Of a DNA stretch of 64,000 nucleotides, positions 43,719-52,579 are shown piece by piece. Numbering within the stretch: position 1 is the first letter of the stretch; the number at the start of each line of letters is the position of its first letter. A program made the position numbers and the translations under genes. Where the stretch lies: NCBI RefSeq assembly GCF_004514425.2, contig NZ_MYFN02000002.1, positions 1-64,000 on the forward strand. Reading direction: 5' to 3'. Source of the stretch: Shinella sumterensis. Lineage in GTDB: Bacteria; Pseudomonadota; Alphaproteobacteria; Rhizobiales; Rhizobiaceae. The notes below the pieces were generated by a model. It did no database searches and was not told the origin of the DNA. It worked only from the letters and a program-made list of their open reading frames with translations.

Positions 43719-44924
43719 TCAGACCCTTTCGAGGGCGATGGCAATGCCCTGGCCGACGCCGATGCACATCGTCGCCAGCGCCTTCGACTTTCCGGTAAGC
43801 GAGAGTTCGAGAGCGGCCGTGCCGGCAATGCGCGCGCCGGACATGCCGAGCGGGTGCCCCAGCGCAATCGCTCCGCCGTTCGGGTTGGCGCGCGGATCGT
43901 CATCGGCGATCCCGAGCTGGCGGAGCGTTGCAAGGCCCTGGGAGGCAAAGGCTTCGTTGAGTTCGATGACGTCGAGATCGCCCGCCTTCCAGTTGATGCG
44001 GTTCAGCAGCTTCTGCGAGGCCGGGGCCGGGCCGATGCCCATGATGCGGGGCGGAACACCCGCCGTCGCGCCGCCGACGATACGGGCGATCGGGGTGAGG
44101 CCGTATTTCTTCGCGGCCGCCGCCGAGGCGATGATGAGGGCGGCTGCGCCGTCATTGACGCCGGAGGCATTGCCGGCGGTCACGGTCGCGCCGTCCATGC
44201 GGTTCACCGGCTTCAGCTTGGAGAGCGCCTCCAGGCTGGTGGCGCGCGGATGTTCGTCCTGCGCCACGGTCAGCGGATCCCCCTTCTTCTGGGGAATGCT
44301 GACGGGCACGATTTCCCTGTCGAGACGGCCGTTGGCCTGTGCGGCGGCCGCCTTTTCCTGACTGCGGACGGCGAAGGCGTCCTGATCCTCGCGCGAGACC
44401 TTGTAGTCGATGGCGACATTGTCGCCGGTCTCCGGCATGGAATCGACGCCATAGAGCGCCTTCATGACAGGATTGACGAAGCGCCAGCCAATGGTCGTGT
44501 CATGGATCTCGGCCTTGCGGGAAAAGGCGCTATCGGCCTTGGGCATGACGAAGGGGGCCCGGCTCATGCTTTCCACGCCGCCGGCGATCATCAGATCGGC
44601 TTCTCCGGCCTTGATCGCACGCGCGGCGATGATGACCGCATCCATGCCCGAGCCGCACAGGCGGTTGACGGTCGTGCCGGTCACCGAGACCGGCAGGCCC
44701 GCCAGAAGCAGCGACATGCGCGCGACGTTACGGTTGTCCTCGCCCGCCTGGTTGGCGCAGCCGAAAATCACGTCGTCGACGGCTTCCCAGTCGACGGACG
44801 TGTTGCGTTCCTGCAGGGCCTTGAGCGGGAGGGCGCCGAGATCGTCGGCGCGCACGGAGGACAGCGCACCGCCGAAACGGCCGATGGGGGTGCGGATGTA
44901 ATCGCAGATGAAGACGTCGGTCAT
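43719..44924 (-). CDS. pcaF: 3-Oxoadipyl-CoA thiolase
   Basis: The 401-aa thiolase cleaves beta-ketoadipyl-CoA to succinyl-CoA and acetyl-CoA, the last step of the pathway. Active-site Cys90 is in VNRLCGSGMDAV, His in NPNGGAIALGHPLGMSGAR, and the second Cys in ATMCIGVGQGIAIALER. NEAFASQ is also conserved. It is the last gene of pcaIJF, 13 nt after pcaJ. Confidence 0.96.
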   Translation of the reverse strand: MTDVFICDYIRTPIGRFGGALSSVRADDLGALPLKALQERNTSVDWEAVDDVIFGCANQAGEDNRNVARMSLLLAGLPVSVTGTTVNRLCGSGMDAVIIAARAIKAGEADLMIAGGVESMSRAPFVMPKADSAFSRKAEIHDTTIGWRFVNPVMKALYGVDSMPETGDNVAIDYKVSREDQDAFAVRSQEKAAAAQANGRLDREIVPVSIPQKKGDPLTVAQDEHPRATSLEALSKLKPVNRMDGATVTAGNASGVNDGAAALIIASAAAAKKYGLTPIARIVGGATAGVPPRIMGIGPAPASQKLLNRINWKAGDLDVIELNEAFASQGLATLRQLGIADDDPRANPNGGAIALGHPLGMSGARIAGTAALELSLTGKSKALATMCIGVGQGIAIALERV

Positions 44925-44937
44925 GATCTAGATATCC

Positions 44938-45627
44938 TCACAGTTCCGGGGCGACGAGGTCGGCGACGGGGCCATCGGTGTGCAGCTTTGCGCCGGTCTT
45001 GGCCTGGAGATCCTCAAAGGAGAGGCCCGGCAGCTTTTCGCGCAGCACGAAGCGGCCGTCCACGATGTCGATCACGGCGAGGCTGGTATAGACGCGCGTG
45101 ATGCAGCCGACGCCGGTCAGCGGGAAGGTGCAGGCTTCCACCAGCTTGGGCTTGCCGTCCTTGGTGACGTGTTCGGTGATGACGAAGACCTGCTTTGCGC
45201 CGTGCACGAGGTCCATGGCGCCGCCGACGGCGGGCACGCCCTTGGAGCCGACGCGCCAGTTGGCGAGGTCACCGTTCTGGGCGACCTGGTAGGCGCCGAG
45301 AATGGCGACGTCGAGATGGCCGCCGCGCACCATGGCGAAACTGTCGGCGTGATGGAAGAAGGCGGCGCCGGGCTTCAGCGTCACGGCCTTCTTGCCTGCA
45401 TTGATCAGGTCCCAGTCCTCTTCACCCTCGGCCGGCGGCTCGCCGAAATCGAGGATGCCGTTCTCCGTGTGGAAAATGGCCTGCCGGCCGGGCGGCTGGT
45501 AGCGCGCGACCATTTCGGGAAAGCCGATGCCGAGATTGACATAGGCGCCGTCGCGAATGTCCTGCGCCGCGCGCCAGGCGATCTGGGCGTTGGAAAGCTT
45601 GAGGTCTTCGGTGGTTTCGACGGTCAT
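44938..45627 (-). CDS. pcaJ: 3-Oxoadipate CoA-transferase subunit B
   Basis: The 229-aa subunit transfers CoA from succinyl-CoA to beta-ketoadipate. It has VNLGIGFPEMVARY, the catalytic Glu region HTENGILDFGEPP (near Glu55), and GGHLDVAILGAYQV. ATG 45627 overlaps the pcaI stop as ATGA. Upstream in-frame sequence belongs to pcaI in another frame. Confidence 0.95.
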   Translation of the reverse strand: MTVETTEDLKLSNAQIAWRAAQDIRDGAYVNLGIGFPEMVARYQPPGRQAIFHTENGILDFGEPPAEGEEDWDLINAGKKAVTLKPGAAFFHHADSFAMVRGGHLDVAILGAYQVAQNGDLANWRVGSKGVPAVGGAMDLVHGAKQVFVITEHVTKDGKPKLVEACTFPLTGVGCITRVYTSLAVIDIVDGRFVLREKLPGLSFEDLQAKTGAKLHTDGPVADLVAPEL

Positions 45628-46331
45628 GCGTAGACGGCTCCCGACCGGATGAGGACTTCTTCCTGTTGCGGATTGGCGATTTCGACGACGCCGTCGACGA
45701 AGATGCTCGGTGTCACCACATGCTCCGGGTCGATGCCGCCGAGCGGAACGATCTTCGAGACCTGCGCAATGGTCTTGGCCGCGGCCATGCACATGAGCGG
45801 ATTGAAATTGCGCGCGGCCTTGTTGTAGGTGAGGTTGCCGTGGATGTCGCCGACATGCGCCTTGACGATGGCGAAGTCCGCCTTGAGCCAGCGCTCCTGC
45901 ACATAGGCCCGGCCATCGAATTCGGCGATGACCTTGCCTTCGGCCAGTTCCGTCCCGTAGCCCGTTGGCGTGTAGAAGGCGGGAATGCCTGCGCCGCCGG
46001 CGCGGATGCGCTCTGCGAGCGTGCCTTGCGGTACGAGCTCCAATTCCACCTTGCCGGCGAGATAGGCTTCCGTGAAGGCACGAGGGTCAGACGAGCGCGG
46101 GAAGGAGCAGATCATCTTCTTCACCAGACCGGCATCGATCATCGCGGCAATGCCGATACGGCCGTTGCCCGCATTGTTGTTGATGACGGTCAGATCCTTC
46201 GGGCCCTTGTCGATCAGGGCGTGGATCAACTCGATCGGCGCGCCCGAGCCGCCGAAGCCGCCGATCATGACGGTTGCGCCATCGCCGATCCCGGCGACGG
46301 CCTCGGCCGCACTCGCAATTGTCTTGTCCAT
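45624..46331 (-). CDS. pcaI: 3-Oxoadipate CoA-transferase subunit A
   Basis: The 235-aa subunit starts at ATG 46331 (MDKTIASAAEAVAGIGDGATVMIGGFGGSGAP), with the CoA-transferase family I motif, SFPRSSDP, VPQGTLAERIRAGGAGIPAFYTPTG and NFNPLMCMAAAKTI. It is first in pcaIJF and divergent from pcaR, which is expected to control it. Confidence 0.95.
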   Translation of the reverse strand: MDKTIASAAEAVAGIGDGATVMIGGFGGSGAPIELIHALIDKGPKDLTVINNNAGNGRIGIAAMIDAGLVKKMICSFPRSSDPRAFTEAYLAGKVELELVPQGTLAERIRAGGAGIPAFYTPTGYGTELAEGKVIAEFDGRAYVQERWLKADFAIVKAHVGDIHGNLTYNKAARNFNPLMCMAAAKTIAQVSKIVPLGGIDPEHVVTPSIFVDGVVEIANPQQEEVLIRSGAVYA

Positions 46332-46416
46332 GTCTAAAACCTCCATGCGACGGCTGGTCGATGAGCCATCGTTTTCGCGTGGGACTAAAGGCGCAAAAGC
46401 GTTCGACGGCAATCAA

Positions 46417-46455
46417 TTTGTGCGTTATATGACTTTTGTTCGAATATCGCACAAA
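46417..46455. promoter_or_regulatory. Long inverted repeat between pcaI and pcaR (PcaR operator)
   Basis: TTTGTGCGTTAT (46417-46428) is mirrored by ATATCGCACAAA (46444-46455), 11 of 12 positions matching. The repeat lies between the divergent genes and ends 13 bp before the pcaR ATG. The half-sites resemble those of PcaR/PcaU-type IclR proteins, which bind long repeated operators. Confidence 0.7.
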
Positions 46456-46468
46456 CCAGAGCAGGCCG

Positions 46469-47230
46469 ATGACGGTGAAGGAACGGGACATGATGGGCGG
46501 CCTCGCCAAGGGGCTGAAGGTGATCGAAGCTTTCAGCGCCGAGCGCCCGCGCCTTTCCATTGCCGAAGCGGCCGACATCGCCGGGCTCGACCGCGCCACC
46601 ACGCGGCGCTGTCTGCTGACGCTTTCCGAACTCGGCTATGCCGCCTATGACGGCAAGTTCTTCACGGTCACCCCGCGTATCCTGCGCCTCGGCACGGGCT
46701 GTCTTGCCACCATGCCGCTGCCGCGCATCGTCCAGCCGACGCTCGACCGTCTGTCGGAGGAGATCGGCCAGAGCACGTCGGTATCGATCCTCGACGAATG
46801 GGAAATCGTCTATGTGGCCCGCGCCGCCCAACAGCGGGTGATGTCCATCGCGCTGATGCCGGGTTCGAGACTGCCGGCCTATTGCACATCGATGGGGCGC
46901 GTGCTGCTCGCCGCGCGCGCAGAGGAAGAGGCGCGGGCGCTGCTGGAGGCCTCGCCGCGCGTGGCCCGCACCGAGCGCACGGTGACGGACATGTCCGCGC
47001 TGATGGCGGCGCTGGAGGATGTGCGCCGGCTCGGCTTCGCGACTATCGATCAGGAGGTGGAAACCGGCCTACGCTCCATCGCTGTGCCGTTGCGCACGTC
47101 GCGCGGCAAAACGATCGCCGCGCTCAATGTCGGCCTTGCCGCGACCGCGGAGCCGATGGCGGCCATCGTCGAGCGCTACCTGCCGGCGCTCTTGAAGCGG
47201 CAGGCCGAACTTGCATCGATGCTGGCCTGA
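46469..47230 (+). CDS. pcaR: IclR-family regulator of pcaIJF
   Basis: The 253-aa protein starts at ATG 46469. It has an HTH (LKVIEAFSAERPRLSIAEAADIAGLDRATTRRCLLTLSELGYAAYDGK) and an effector domain with LPAYCTSMGRVLLAA and DQEVETGLRSIAVPL, typical of PcaR/PobR/CatR-type IclR activators. PcaR proteins respond to beta-ketoadipate and activate the late pca genes. Divergent location from pcaIJF supports this role. Confidence 0.93.
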   Translation: MTVKERDMMGGLAKGLKVIEAFSAERPRLSIAEAADIAGLDRATTRRCLLTLSELGYAAYDGKFFTVTPRILRLGTGCLATMPLPRIVQPTLDRLSEEIGQSTSVSILDEWEIVYVARAAQQRVMSIALMPGSRLPAYCTSMGRVLLAARAEEEARALLEASPRVARTERTVTDMSALMAALEDVRRLGFATIDQEVETGLRSIAVPLRTSRGKTIAALNVGLAATAEPMAAIVERYLPALLKRQAELASMLA

Positions 47231-48397
47231 TCAGTAGGGCAGGCCGACATAGTTCTCGGCGAGCGCCGTCTGGGCGGCCTGCGAGCCTGCGAGATAGTCC
47301 ATTTCCGCCCCCTGCATGCGGCGAAGGAATTCGCCTTCGTCCGGGAAGACATGCAGCATCCGCGTCATCGCCCAGGAGAACCGGGAGGCCTTCCAGACGC
47401 GGGCGAGCGCCGTGGCGGAATAGGATGTAAGATGATGATCGTCGCCGGCATAGTGGGCAATCAGCGCCCGCGACAGGTAATAGACATCGGAGGCGGCAAG
47501 GTTCAGGCCCTTGGCGCCAGTCGGCGGCACGATATGGGCGGCATCGCCGGCCAGATACAGCCTTCCCCAGCTCATCGGCTCCGAGATGAAGCTTCTGAGC
47601 GGCGCGATGGATTTTTCGATCGAGGGGCCGGTTTCCAGGCTTTCCGCCAGGTCCGCCGGCAGGCGGCGGCGCAGTTCCGCCCAGAAGGCGTCGTCGCTCC
47701 AGTCGTCCGGCTTGTCCGTCAGCGGCACTTGCAGGTAGTGGCGGCTGAGATGGGCATTGCGCATGGAACATAACGCAAAACCGCGGTCCGAGCCGGCATA
47801 GACCAGTTCGTGCTGCAGCGGTCTCGTTTCGGAGAGAATGCCGAGCCAGCCGAAGGGATAGATGTGCTCATAGTCGCGGCGCGTCGTCTCGGGGATCGTC
47901 CTGCGGCTGACGCCGTGGAAGCCGTCGCAGCCGGCAATGTAATCACAGTCGATGCGATGGCTCGTTCCGCCATGGGTGAAGGTCACATAGGGCGCGTCGC
48001 TATCGGCACCGTGAATCTCCACGCCTTCCGCCTCGTGGTAGATCGGCGCATCGGTGCGGTCCAGTTCGTCATAGAGGTCGCGCGTGACTTCCGTCTGGCC
48101 GTAGATCGTCACGGAATTGCCGGTCAGGGCCTTGAAATCGATATGGACCTGCTTGCCATGGGCGGCAAGAAGCGTCCCGCCGTGCACGAAGCCCTCGGCA
48201 TCCAGCCGCTTGCCGACACCGGCCTCGCGCAGCAGGTCGCAGAGGCCCTGCTCCAGCACGCCCGCCCGGATGCGGGCGAGCACATAGGCGCGGGTGCGCT
48301 GTTCCAGCACGACAGCATCCACCCCCTTGCGACGCAGAAGAAGAGACAACAACAGGCCCGAAGGCCCGCCGCCGATGATGACGACCTGATGACGCAT
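47231..48397 (-). CDS. pobA: 4-Hydroxybenzoate 3-monooxygenase
   Basis: The 388-aa FAD monooxygenase hydroxylates 4-hydroxybenzoate to protocatechuate with NAD(P)H and O2. Motifs: VVIIGGGPSGLLLSLLLRRKGVDAVVLEQRT (FAD), RAGVLEQG, IAGCDGFHGVSRRTIP (DG motif), and RLYLAGDAAHIVPPTGAKGLNLAASDV. Length and sequence are standard. Its stop abuts the pcaR stop. It follows the second NIPSNAP gene by 18 nt. Confidence 0.96.
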   Translation of the reverse strand: MRHQVVIIGGGPSGLLLSLLLRRKGVDAVVLEQRTRAYVLARIRAGVLEQGLCDLLREAGVGKRLDAEGFVHGGTLLAAHGKQVHIDFKALTGNSVTIYGQTEVTRDLYDELDRTDAPIYHEAEGVEIHGADSDAPYVTFTHGGTSHRIDCDYIAGCDGFHGVSRRTIPETTRRDYEHIYPFGWLGILSETRPLQHELVYAGSDRGFALCSMRNAHLSRHYLQVPLTDKPDDWSDDAFWAELRRRLPADLAESLETGPSIEKSIAPLRSFISEPMSWGRLYLAGDAAHIVPPTGAKGLNLAASDVYYLSRALIAHYAGDDHHLTSYSATALARVWKASRFSWAMTRMLHVFPDEGEFLRRMQGAEMDYLAGSQAAQTALAENYVGLPY

Positions 48398-48415
48398 GGT
48401 GCGTTCGCTCCCGAA

Positions 48416-48982
48416 TTACAGCGGTGAAAAGGCAAGCGGGCGCAGCACGATATGGCTGCTGCCCCCCGCCAGAGGGATGGACGGAACGGGATCGGGGCTG
48501 CGGGGCAGAAGCGAGAGGGAGCCCGCCGCCCGGCCGGAAATCACCGTCCATGTCGCAACCGCGCCGTCGATCGGCTCGCCGGACACAAGCGCGGCGCAGA
48601 CCGGGGCGAAGAGCGGCGCGCCCGCCGCCCGCGCCGGACGTGGCTTTCGCCTGTCCGCAACGACGGCCTCGAAGGCAGCGGAGGATGCGACCGTTTGAAG
48701 GAAGCGGTTTTCCTGCTCCTCCACCAGCGCGAAGGCCTTGGGAATGAAGCCTTCAACCCAGGCCGCCTCGGTGGCGAGCGACGCGCGGCAGGCCTCGCGC
48801 TCGGCCCAGTCGGCATAGGACCAGAGGTGGTGGATGGTGTTGAGCGGACCGGTCTCGCCCAGCCAGTAGCCGGCAAGCGGCAGGTGCCGCGTGACCAGCG
48901 GCAGTCCCTCGTCGGCCAGCAGTGGAAGGTAATCGCCCACTGCGCCCGATTTCAGGCGGTAGCTTCGCCACTCATGGATCAT
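48416..48982 (-). CDS. NIPSNAP-family protein 2
   Basis: The 188-aa protein has a clear first NIPSNAP half (HEWRSYRLKSGAVGDYLPLLADEGLPLVTRHLPLAGYWLGETGPLNTIHHLWSYADWAEREACRASLA). The second half is diverged and Pro/Ala-rich. It lies between the AraC regulator and pobA in one direction and is probably cotranscribed with pobA. Like NIPSNAP 1 it neighbours a ketosteroid-dehydrogenase-like flavoprotein gene. Confidence 0.8.
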   Translation of the reverse strand: MIHEWRSYRLKSGAVGDYLPLLADEGLPLVTRHLPLAGYWLGETGPLNTIHHLWSYADWAEREACRASLATEAAWVEGFIPKAFALVEEQENRFLQTVASSAAFEAVVADRRKPRPARAAGAPLFAPVCAALVSGEPIDGAVATWTVISGRAAGSLSLLPRSPDPVPSIPLAGGSSHIVLRPLAFSPL

Positions 48983-49073
48983 GTCTGTCTCCCATGGTGC
49001 GCAAACTGACCATGGGGACCGATTTGGGAAATGGACGGAGCGTCGGAAAGATTGGACGATACCCGGTAGGCCG

Positions 49074-49973
49074 TCAGCTGTCGTGGTGCAGCGCCTGTTT
49101 GCGGAACGCCCCGGGCGAGAGGCCGACGCGCTGGGTGAAGAAGCGGTTGAAATAGGCGGGATCGTCGAAGCCCGTGAGATGCGCCACCTGCGCTACGCTG
49201 CTTTCGGTATAGACGAGGTAACGTTTCGCCTCGATCACGATGCGCTCATAGAGGAGGTCGGAGGCCGTCTTGCCGGCCCGGGCCTTGCAGGCCGCGTTCA
49301 GGCGCGCCGGCGTGACGGCGAGATCGCCGGCATAGAAGGCCAGCGAGCGTTCGTTGCGGAAATGCTCCTCAAGCAGGCCCCGATAGCGAACGAGGAGGTC
49401 GTAGTCGCGGTCGGGTGCGGCAATGCCCGGATCGTCATGGGAGACATTCAGCCGCAGCACCACGACGAGCACGCGCATGAACTGCGCCATGATGGCCGTG
49501 CGTCGGCCGGGTGCCGACCAGATGAACTCGCGGTGCATCCATTCGAAGGTTTCCATGACGGCGGGTATGGAAACGCCGGTGCCCTCCAGCGGATAGACGG
49601 CCGGCCGTTCCGATGCGTGCGCCAGGCGCGCATCCGATGCCGAGGCGGCCTTGAGGCAGCCGAGCGCGGCGGTGACGACGAAGCCGTCGGTGCCGGGGTT
49701 GAAGTCGATCTGGTGCACGATCCCGGCCGGCACGACGAGGATGCCGGGGGCGGGGATCGACAGCACCTGTTCTTCCATGCGGATGGAGCCGCCGCCGCTT
49801 TTCACCAGAAGAACCTGCATGTGATCGGGGTGGGAATGCGGACGAATTCTCCAATCGTTGGGGCCGCTGCGGTCGCGGATCGGCTCGACGTGCAGGAAGT
49901 CGAGTTCGACGTCCGCGCCTTGATCGCCATAGAGATAATAGTGCGGAATGCTGCGCCCGGTGCCGTTCGCCAT
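49074..49973 (-). CDS. pobR: AraC-family regulator, likely PobR
   Basis: The 299-aa protein starts at ATG 49973 with AGGAG just upstream. The longer open frame to 51458 is antisense to the flavoprotein gene and not real. It has an N-terminal cupin sensor (RIRPHSHPDHMQVLLVKSGGGSIRM, ILVVPAGIVHQIDFNPGTDGFVV) and a C-terminal double HTH (VAQVAHLTGFDDPAYFNRFFTQRVGLSPGAFRKQ). AraC-type PobR controls pobA in Agrobacterium. Here it is upstream of NIPSNAP 2 and pobA, and also divergent from flavoprotein 3, so it may control both. Confidence 0.85.
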   Translation of the reverse strand: MANGTGRSIPHYYLYGDQGADVELDFLHVEPIRDRSGPNDWRIRPHSHPDHMQVLLVKSGGGSIRMEEQVLSIPAPGILVVPAGIVHQIDFNPGTDGFVVTAALGCLKAASASDARLAHASERPAVYPLEGTGVSIPAVMETFEWMHREFIWSAPGRRTAIMAQFMRVLVVVLRLNVSHDDPGIAAPDRDYDLLVRYRGLLEEHFRNERSLAFYAGDLAVTPARLNAACKARAGKTASDLLYERIVIEAKRYLVYTESSVAQVAHLTGFDDPAYFNRFFTQRVGLSPGAFRKQALHHDS

Positions 49974-49996
49974 TTCTCCTCCCCGGTTTCTCCCGA

Positions 49997-50017
49997 TTGA
50001 ATTGTGCAACAATTCCA
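49997..50017. promoter_or_regulatory. 21-bp near-perfect inverted repeat between pobR-like and flavoprotein 3 genes
   Basis: TTGAATTGT (49997-50005) and ACAATTCCA (50009-50017) are inverted arms, one mismatch, separated by GCA. The outer half-sites TTGAA and TTCCA equal those of the IclR-type boxes but are 6 bp further apart. It could bind the AraC protein or the IclR protein. Confidence 0.6.
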
Positions 50018-50090
50018 CGGGTGCGTCCATTGGTTCGGCCCGGGCCGCAGCGTAGCAAGATGTCCTGCCATTCATGACAGGGAGGAACCG

Positions 50091-51803
50091 ATGGAGCGGC
50101 TTGAGGAGAGGGGGCGCGTCTGCGACGTGCTGGTCATAGGCTCGGGTGCCGGCGGTCTCGCCACGGCCATCGTCGCGAAGAAACATGGTCTCTCCGTCAT
50201 CGTCATCGAGAAGGAGCCGGTGTTCGGCGGAACCACCGCTTTCTCCGGTGGCGTTCTCTGGATACCCGGCAATCGCCACGGCAAGGTCAACAATCCCGCC
50301 GACACACGCGAGGCCGCACGCCGCTACATGAAGGCGGAGACGGGAAACTGGTTCGATGAGGACGCCGTCGATGCCTTCCTCGATGCCGGGCCGAAGATGC
50401 TCGACTGGTTTGAGAGGCAGACCACAGTCAAATTCGTGCCGACGCTCTACCCGGATTACCATCCGACGGTGGATGGCGGCGCGGATGTCGGGCGCTCCGT
50501 GCTTGCAGAAGCCTTCGACACGAGCGCGCTTGGTGACAACCTGAAGCGCCTGCGCCCACCGCTCTCGACCATCACCTTCATGGGCATGATGTTCAATTCG
50601 TCCAATGCGGACATCAAGCACTTCTTCAATGCCACGAAATCGCTGACGTCGTTCACCTATGTGCTGAAGCGGCTTGCCGCCCATGCGGGCGAGGTGGCGC
50701 GCTATGGGCGTGGTGTGCAGGTCACGAGCGGCAATGCGCTCGCCGCCCGGCTTGCCAAGAGCTGCTTCGATCTCGGTATCCCGATTCTGACGGAAACGCC
50801 GGCTCTTCGTCTCGTCAAGGAGGCCGACCGCGTGACGGGCGCGGAGGTGGGTGGCGCCGAACCGGGCACCATCATCGCCCGGCGTGGCGTGGTGCTGGCC
50901 TGCGGCGGCTATGCGCAGGATCTCGCCCGACGGGCCGATGTCTATGCCCATCTGAGGTCTGGTCAGGCGGGGCATTATTCGCCGGTGCCGGAGGGCAATG
51001 CCGGCGACGGGATCCGTCTTGGCGAGGCGGCGGGCGGCGCCTTCGATGCGGAATTTCCCCAACCCGCAGCCTGGATGCCGGTCAGCCGCGTGCCGGGAAA
51101 GGGTGTCTTTCCGCATCTGCTCGACCGTTACAAGCCGGGCATGATCGCCGTGCTTTCCAACGGCAAGCGCTTTACCAACGAGAGCGAGAGCTATCACGAT
51201 GTGGGGGCTGCGATGATCGCCTCGGGTGAGGCCGCCGCCTGGCTGATTTGCGATCACCGTACGATCCGAAAATACGGCCTCGGCCATGCCAAGCCCGCGC
51301 CGATGCCGCTCTCCCTCTGGCTGCGCTCCGGCTATCTCAAGAAGGGCCGCACGCTGGCAGAGCTCGCGCAGGCCTGCGGCATCGAGCCCGCCGCGTTGGA
51401 GGCGACGGTGGCCGACTTCAACCGCGGTGCCCGGGAGGGGCGCGACGAGGCGTTCCATCGCGGCGAGACCTCGTTCAACCGCTATCTCGCGGATCCCGAA
51501 AACAAGCCGAACCCCTGCGTTGCGCCCGTTGAACAGGGGCCGTTCTATGCGGTGAAGCTGGAGATGGGCGATCTCGGCACCTTCGATGGCCTGAAGACCA
51601 CCGTGCCCGGCGAAGTGCTGGATCGCGCGGGGGCCGTCATCCCCGGCCTGTTCGCCGTCGGCAACGACCGCGCGTCGATCATGGGCGGCAACTATCCCGG
51701 CGCCGGCATCACGCTCGGCCCGGCCATGACCTTCGGCTGGATCACCGGCCGCTACCTTGCGGGCATCGCGCCCGATGCGACGAACAGGGAGGAAGCCGCA
51801 TGA
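50091..51803 (+). CDS. FAD-dependent dehydrogenase, 3-ketosteroid-delta1-dehydrogenase/fumarate reductase-like (flavoprotein 3)
   Basis: The 570-aa protein starts at ATG 50091 after GGAGG. It has CDVLVIGSGAGGLATAIVAKKHGLSVIVIEKEPVFGGTTAFSGGVLWIPG, GVVLACGGYAQD, and GLFAVGNDRASIMGGNYPGAGITLGPAMTFGWITG, with the Tyr/Gly ketone-binding pair. It is closest to flavoprotein 1. It leads an operon with two SDR dehydrogenases, next to pobA. A plausible role is desaturation of a 4-oxocyclohexane ring acid toward 4-hydroxybenzoate; this is inference. Confidence 0.85.
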   Translation: MERLEERGRVCDVLVIGSGAGGLATAIVAKKHGLSVIVIEKEPVFGGTTAFSGGVLWIPGNRHGKVNNPADTREAARRYMKAETGNWFDEDAVDAFLDAGPKMLDWFERQTTVKFVPTLYPDYHPTVDGGADVGRSVLAEAFDTSALGDNLKRLRPPLSTITFMGMMFNSSNADIKHFFNATKSLTSFTYVLKRLAAHAGEVARYGRGVQVTSGNALAARLAKSCFDLGIPILTETPALRLVKEADRVTGAEVGGAEPGTIIARRGVVLACGGYAQDLARRADVYAHLRSGQAGHYSPVPEGNAGDGIRLGEAAGGAFDAEFPQPAAWMPVSRVPGKGVFPHLLDRYKPGMIAVLSNGKRFTNESESYHDVGAAMIASGEAAAWLICDHRTIRKYGLGHAKPAPMPLSLWLRSGYLKKGRTLAELAQACGIEPAALEATVADFNRGAREGRDEAFHRGETSFNRYLADPENKPNPCVAPVEQGPFYAVKLEMGDLGTFDGLKTTVPGEVLDRAGAVIPGLFAVGNDRASIMGGNYPGAGITLGPAMTFGWITGRYLAGIAPDATNREEAA

Positions 51804-52579
51804 GCTGGCTTGGACTGGATGGAAAGACCGCCGTCATCACCGGCGCGGGAGGCGGGATCGGCCAGGCTCTGACGCGGGCCTTTGCGGCCGAGGGCGTGCG
51901 TGTCGTGCTGCTCGACCGCACCGAGGAGCGCATCCGGGAGCTTGCGGACGAACTCGGCAACGGCGCTTTCGTGCTGTCCTGCGACCTCTCCAAAGGCGAC
52001 GAGATCGCCGCCGCTGCGGAGGCGGTTGAGGCGGAAGGCGGGGCCGACATTCTCGTCAACAATGCCGGCATCCTGCGGCCGGGCCCGCTCGAAAGCGTGG
52101 ACGAGGCCGACTGGTCGGCCATGCTTTCGGTCAATCTCAATGGCTATCTCGCGGCCGCGCAAGCCTTCGGCAGGCGCATGATCGCGCGCGGCAGCGGCAC
52201 GCTCGTCCATGTGGCGAGCATTGCCGGCACGCATCCGCAGCCGGCGAGCGGCGCCTATTCGGCCTCCAAGGCGGCGATCCTGATGCTGTCGCGCCAACTT
52301 GCCTATGAATGGGGTCCGAATGGGATCCGTTCCAACACCGTCAGCCCCGGCCTCGTGCGAACGCCCCTCTCCGAACCCTTCTATCGCGATGCGGAGGTGA
52401 AGGCGAAGCGGGAGGCCATGGTGCCGCTCGGGCGGATCGCCGAGCCGAAGGACATGGCGGATGTCGCCCTGTTCCTCGCCTCGCCGCGTGCCTCCTATGT
52501 CACCGGGCAGGACATTGTGGTCGATGGGGGACTGTCGCAGACGCTGATGGGCCTGGTGCCGAGGCCCGGCTATGCGTGA
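51800..52579 (+). CDS. SDR-family NAD(P)-dependent oxidoreductase 1
   Basis: The 259-aa classical SDR has cofactor motif VITGAGGGIGQAL, DILVNNAGIL, active site Ser in VASIAGTHPQ, YSASK (Tyr-x3-Lys) and C-terminal PRASYVTGQDIVVDGGL. The ATG overlaps the flavoprotein 3 stop (ATGA). It probably oxidises a ring alcohol to the ketone used by the flavoprotein. Substrate not shown. Confidence 0.9.
   Translation: MSWLGLDGKTAVITGAGGGIGQALTRAFAAEGVRVVLLDRTEERIRELADELGNGAFVLSCDLSKGDEIAAAAEAVEAEGGADILVNNAGILRPGPLESVDEADWSAMLSVNLNGYLAAAQAFGRRMIARGSGTLVHVASIAGTHPQPASGAYSASKAAILMLSRQLAYEWGPNGIRSNTVSPGLVRTPLSEPFYRDAEVKAKREAMVPLGRIAEPKDMADVALFLASPRASYVTGQDIVVDGGLSQTLMGLVPRPGYA

Noticed and set aside
49974-51458. 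N-terminal extension making a 794-aa AraC protein
   Set aside because: The extension is antisense to flavoprotein 3 and lacks family similarity. ATG 49973 with AGGAG gives a normal 299-aa regulator.
38585-51803. Steroid degradation as the role of the KstD-like flavoproteins
   Set aside because: No ketosteroid isomerase, Ksh oxygenase, HsaC or cholesterol side-chain genes are present. The surrounding pathway is for protocatechuate.
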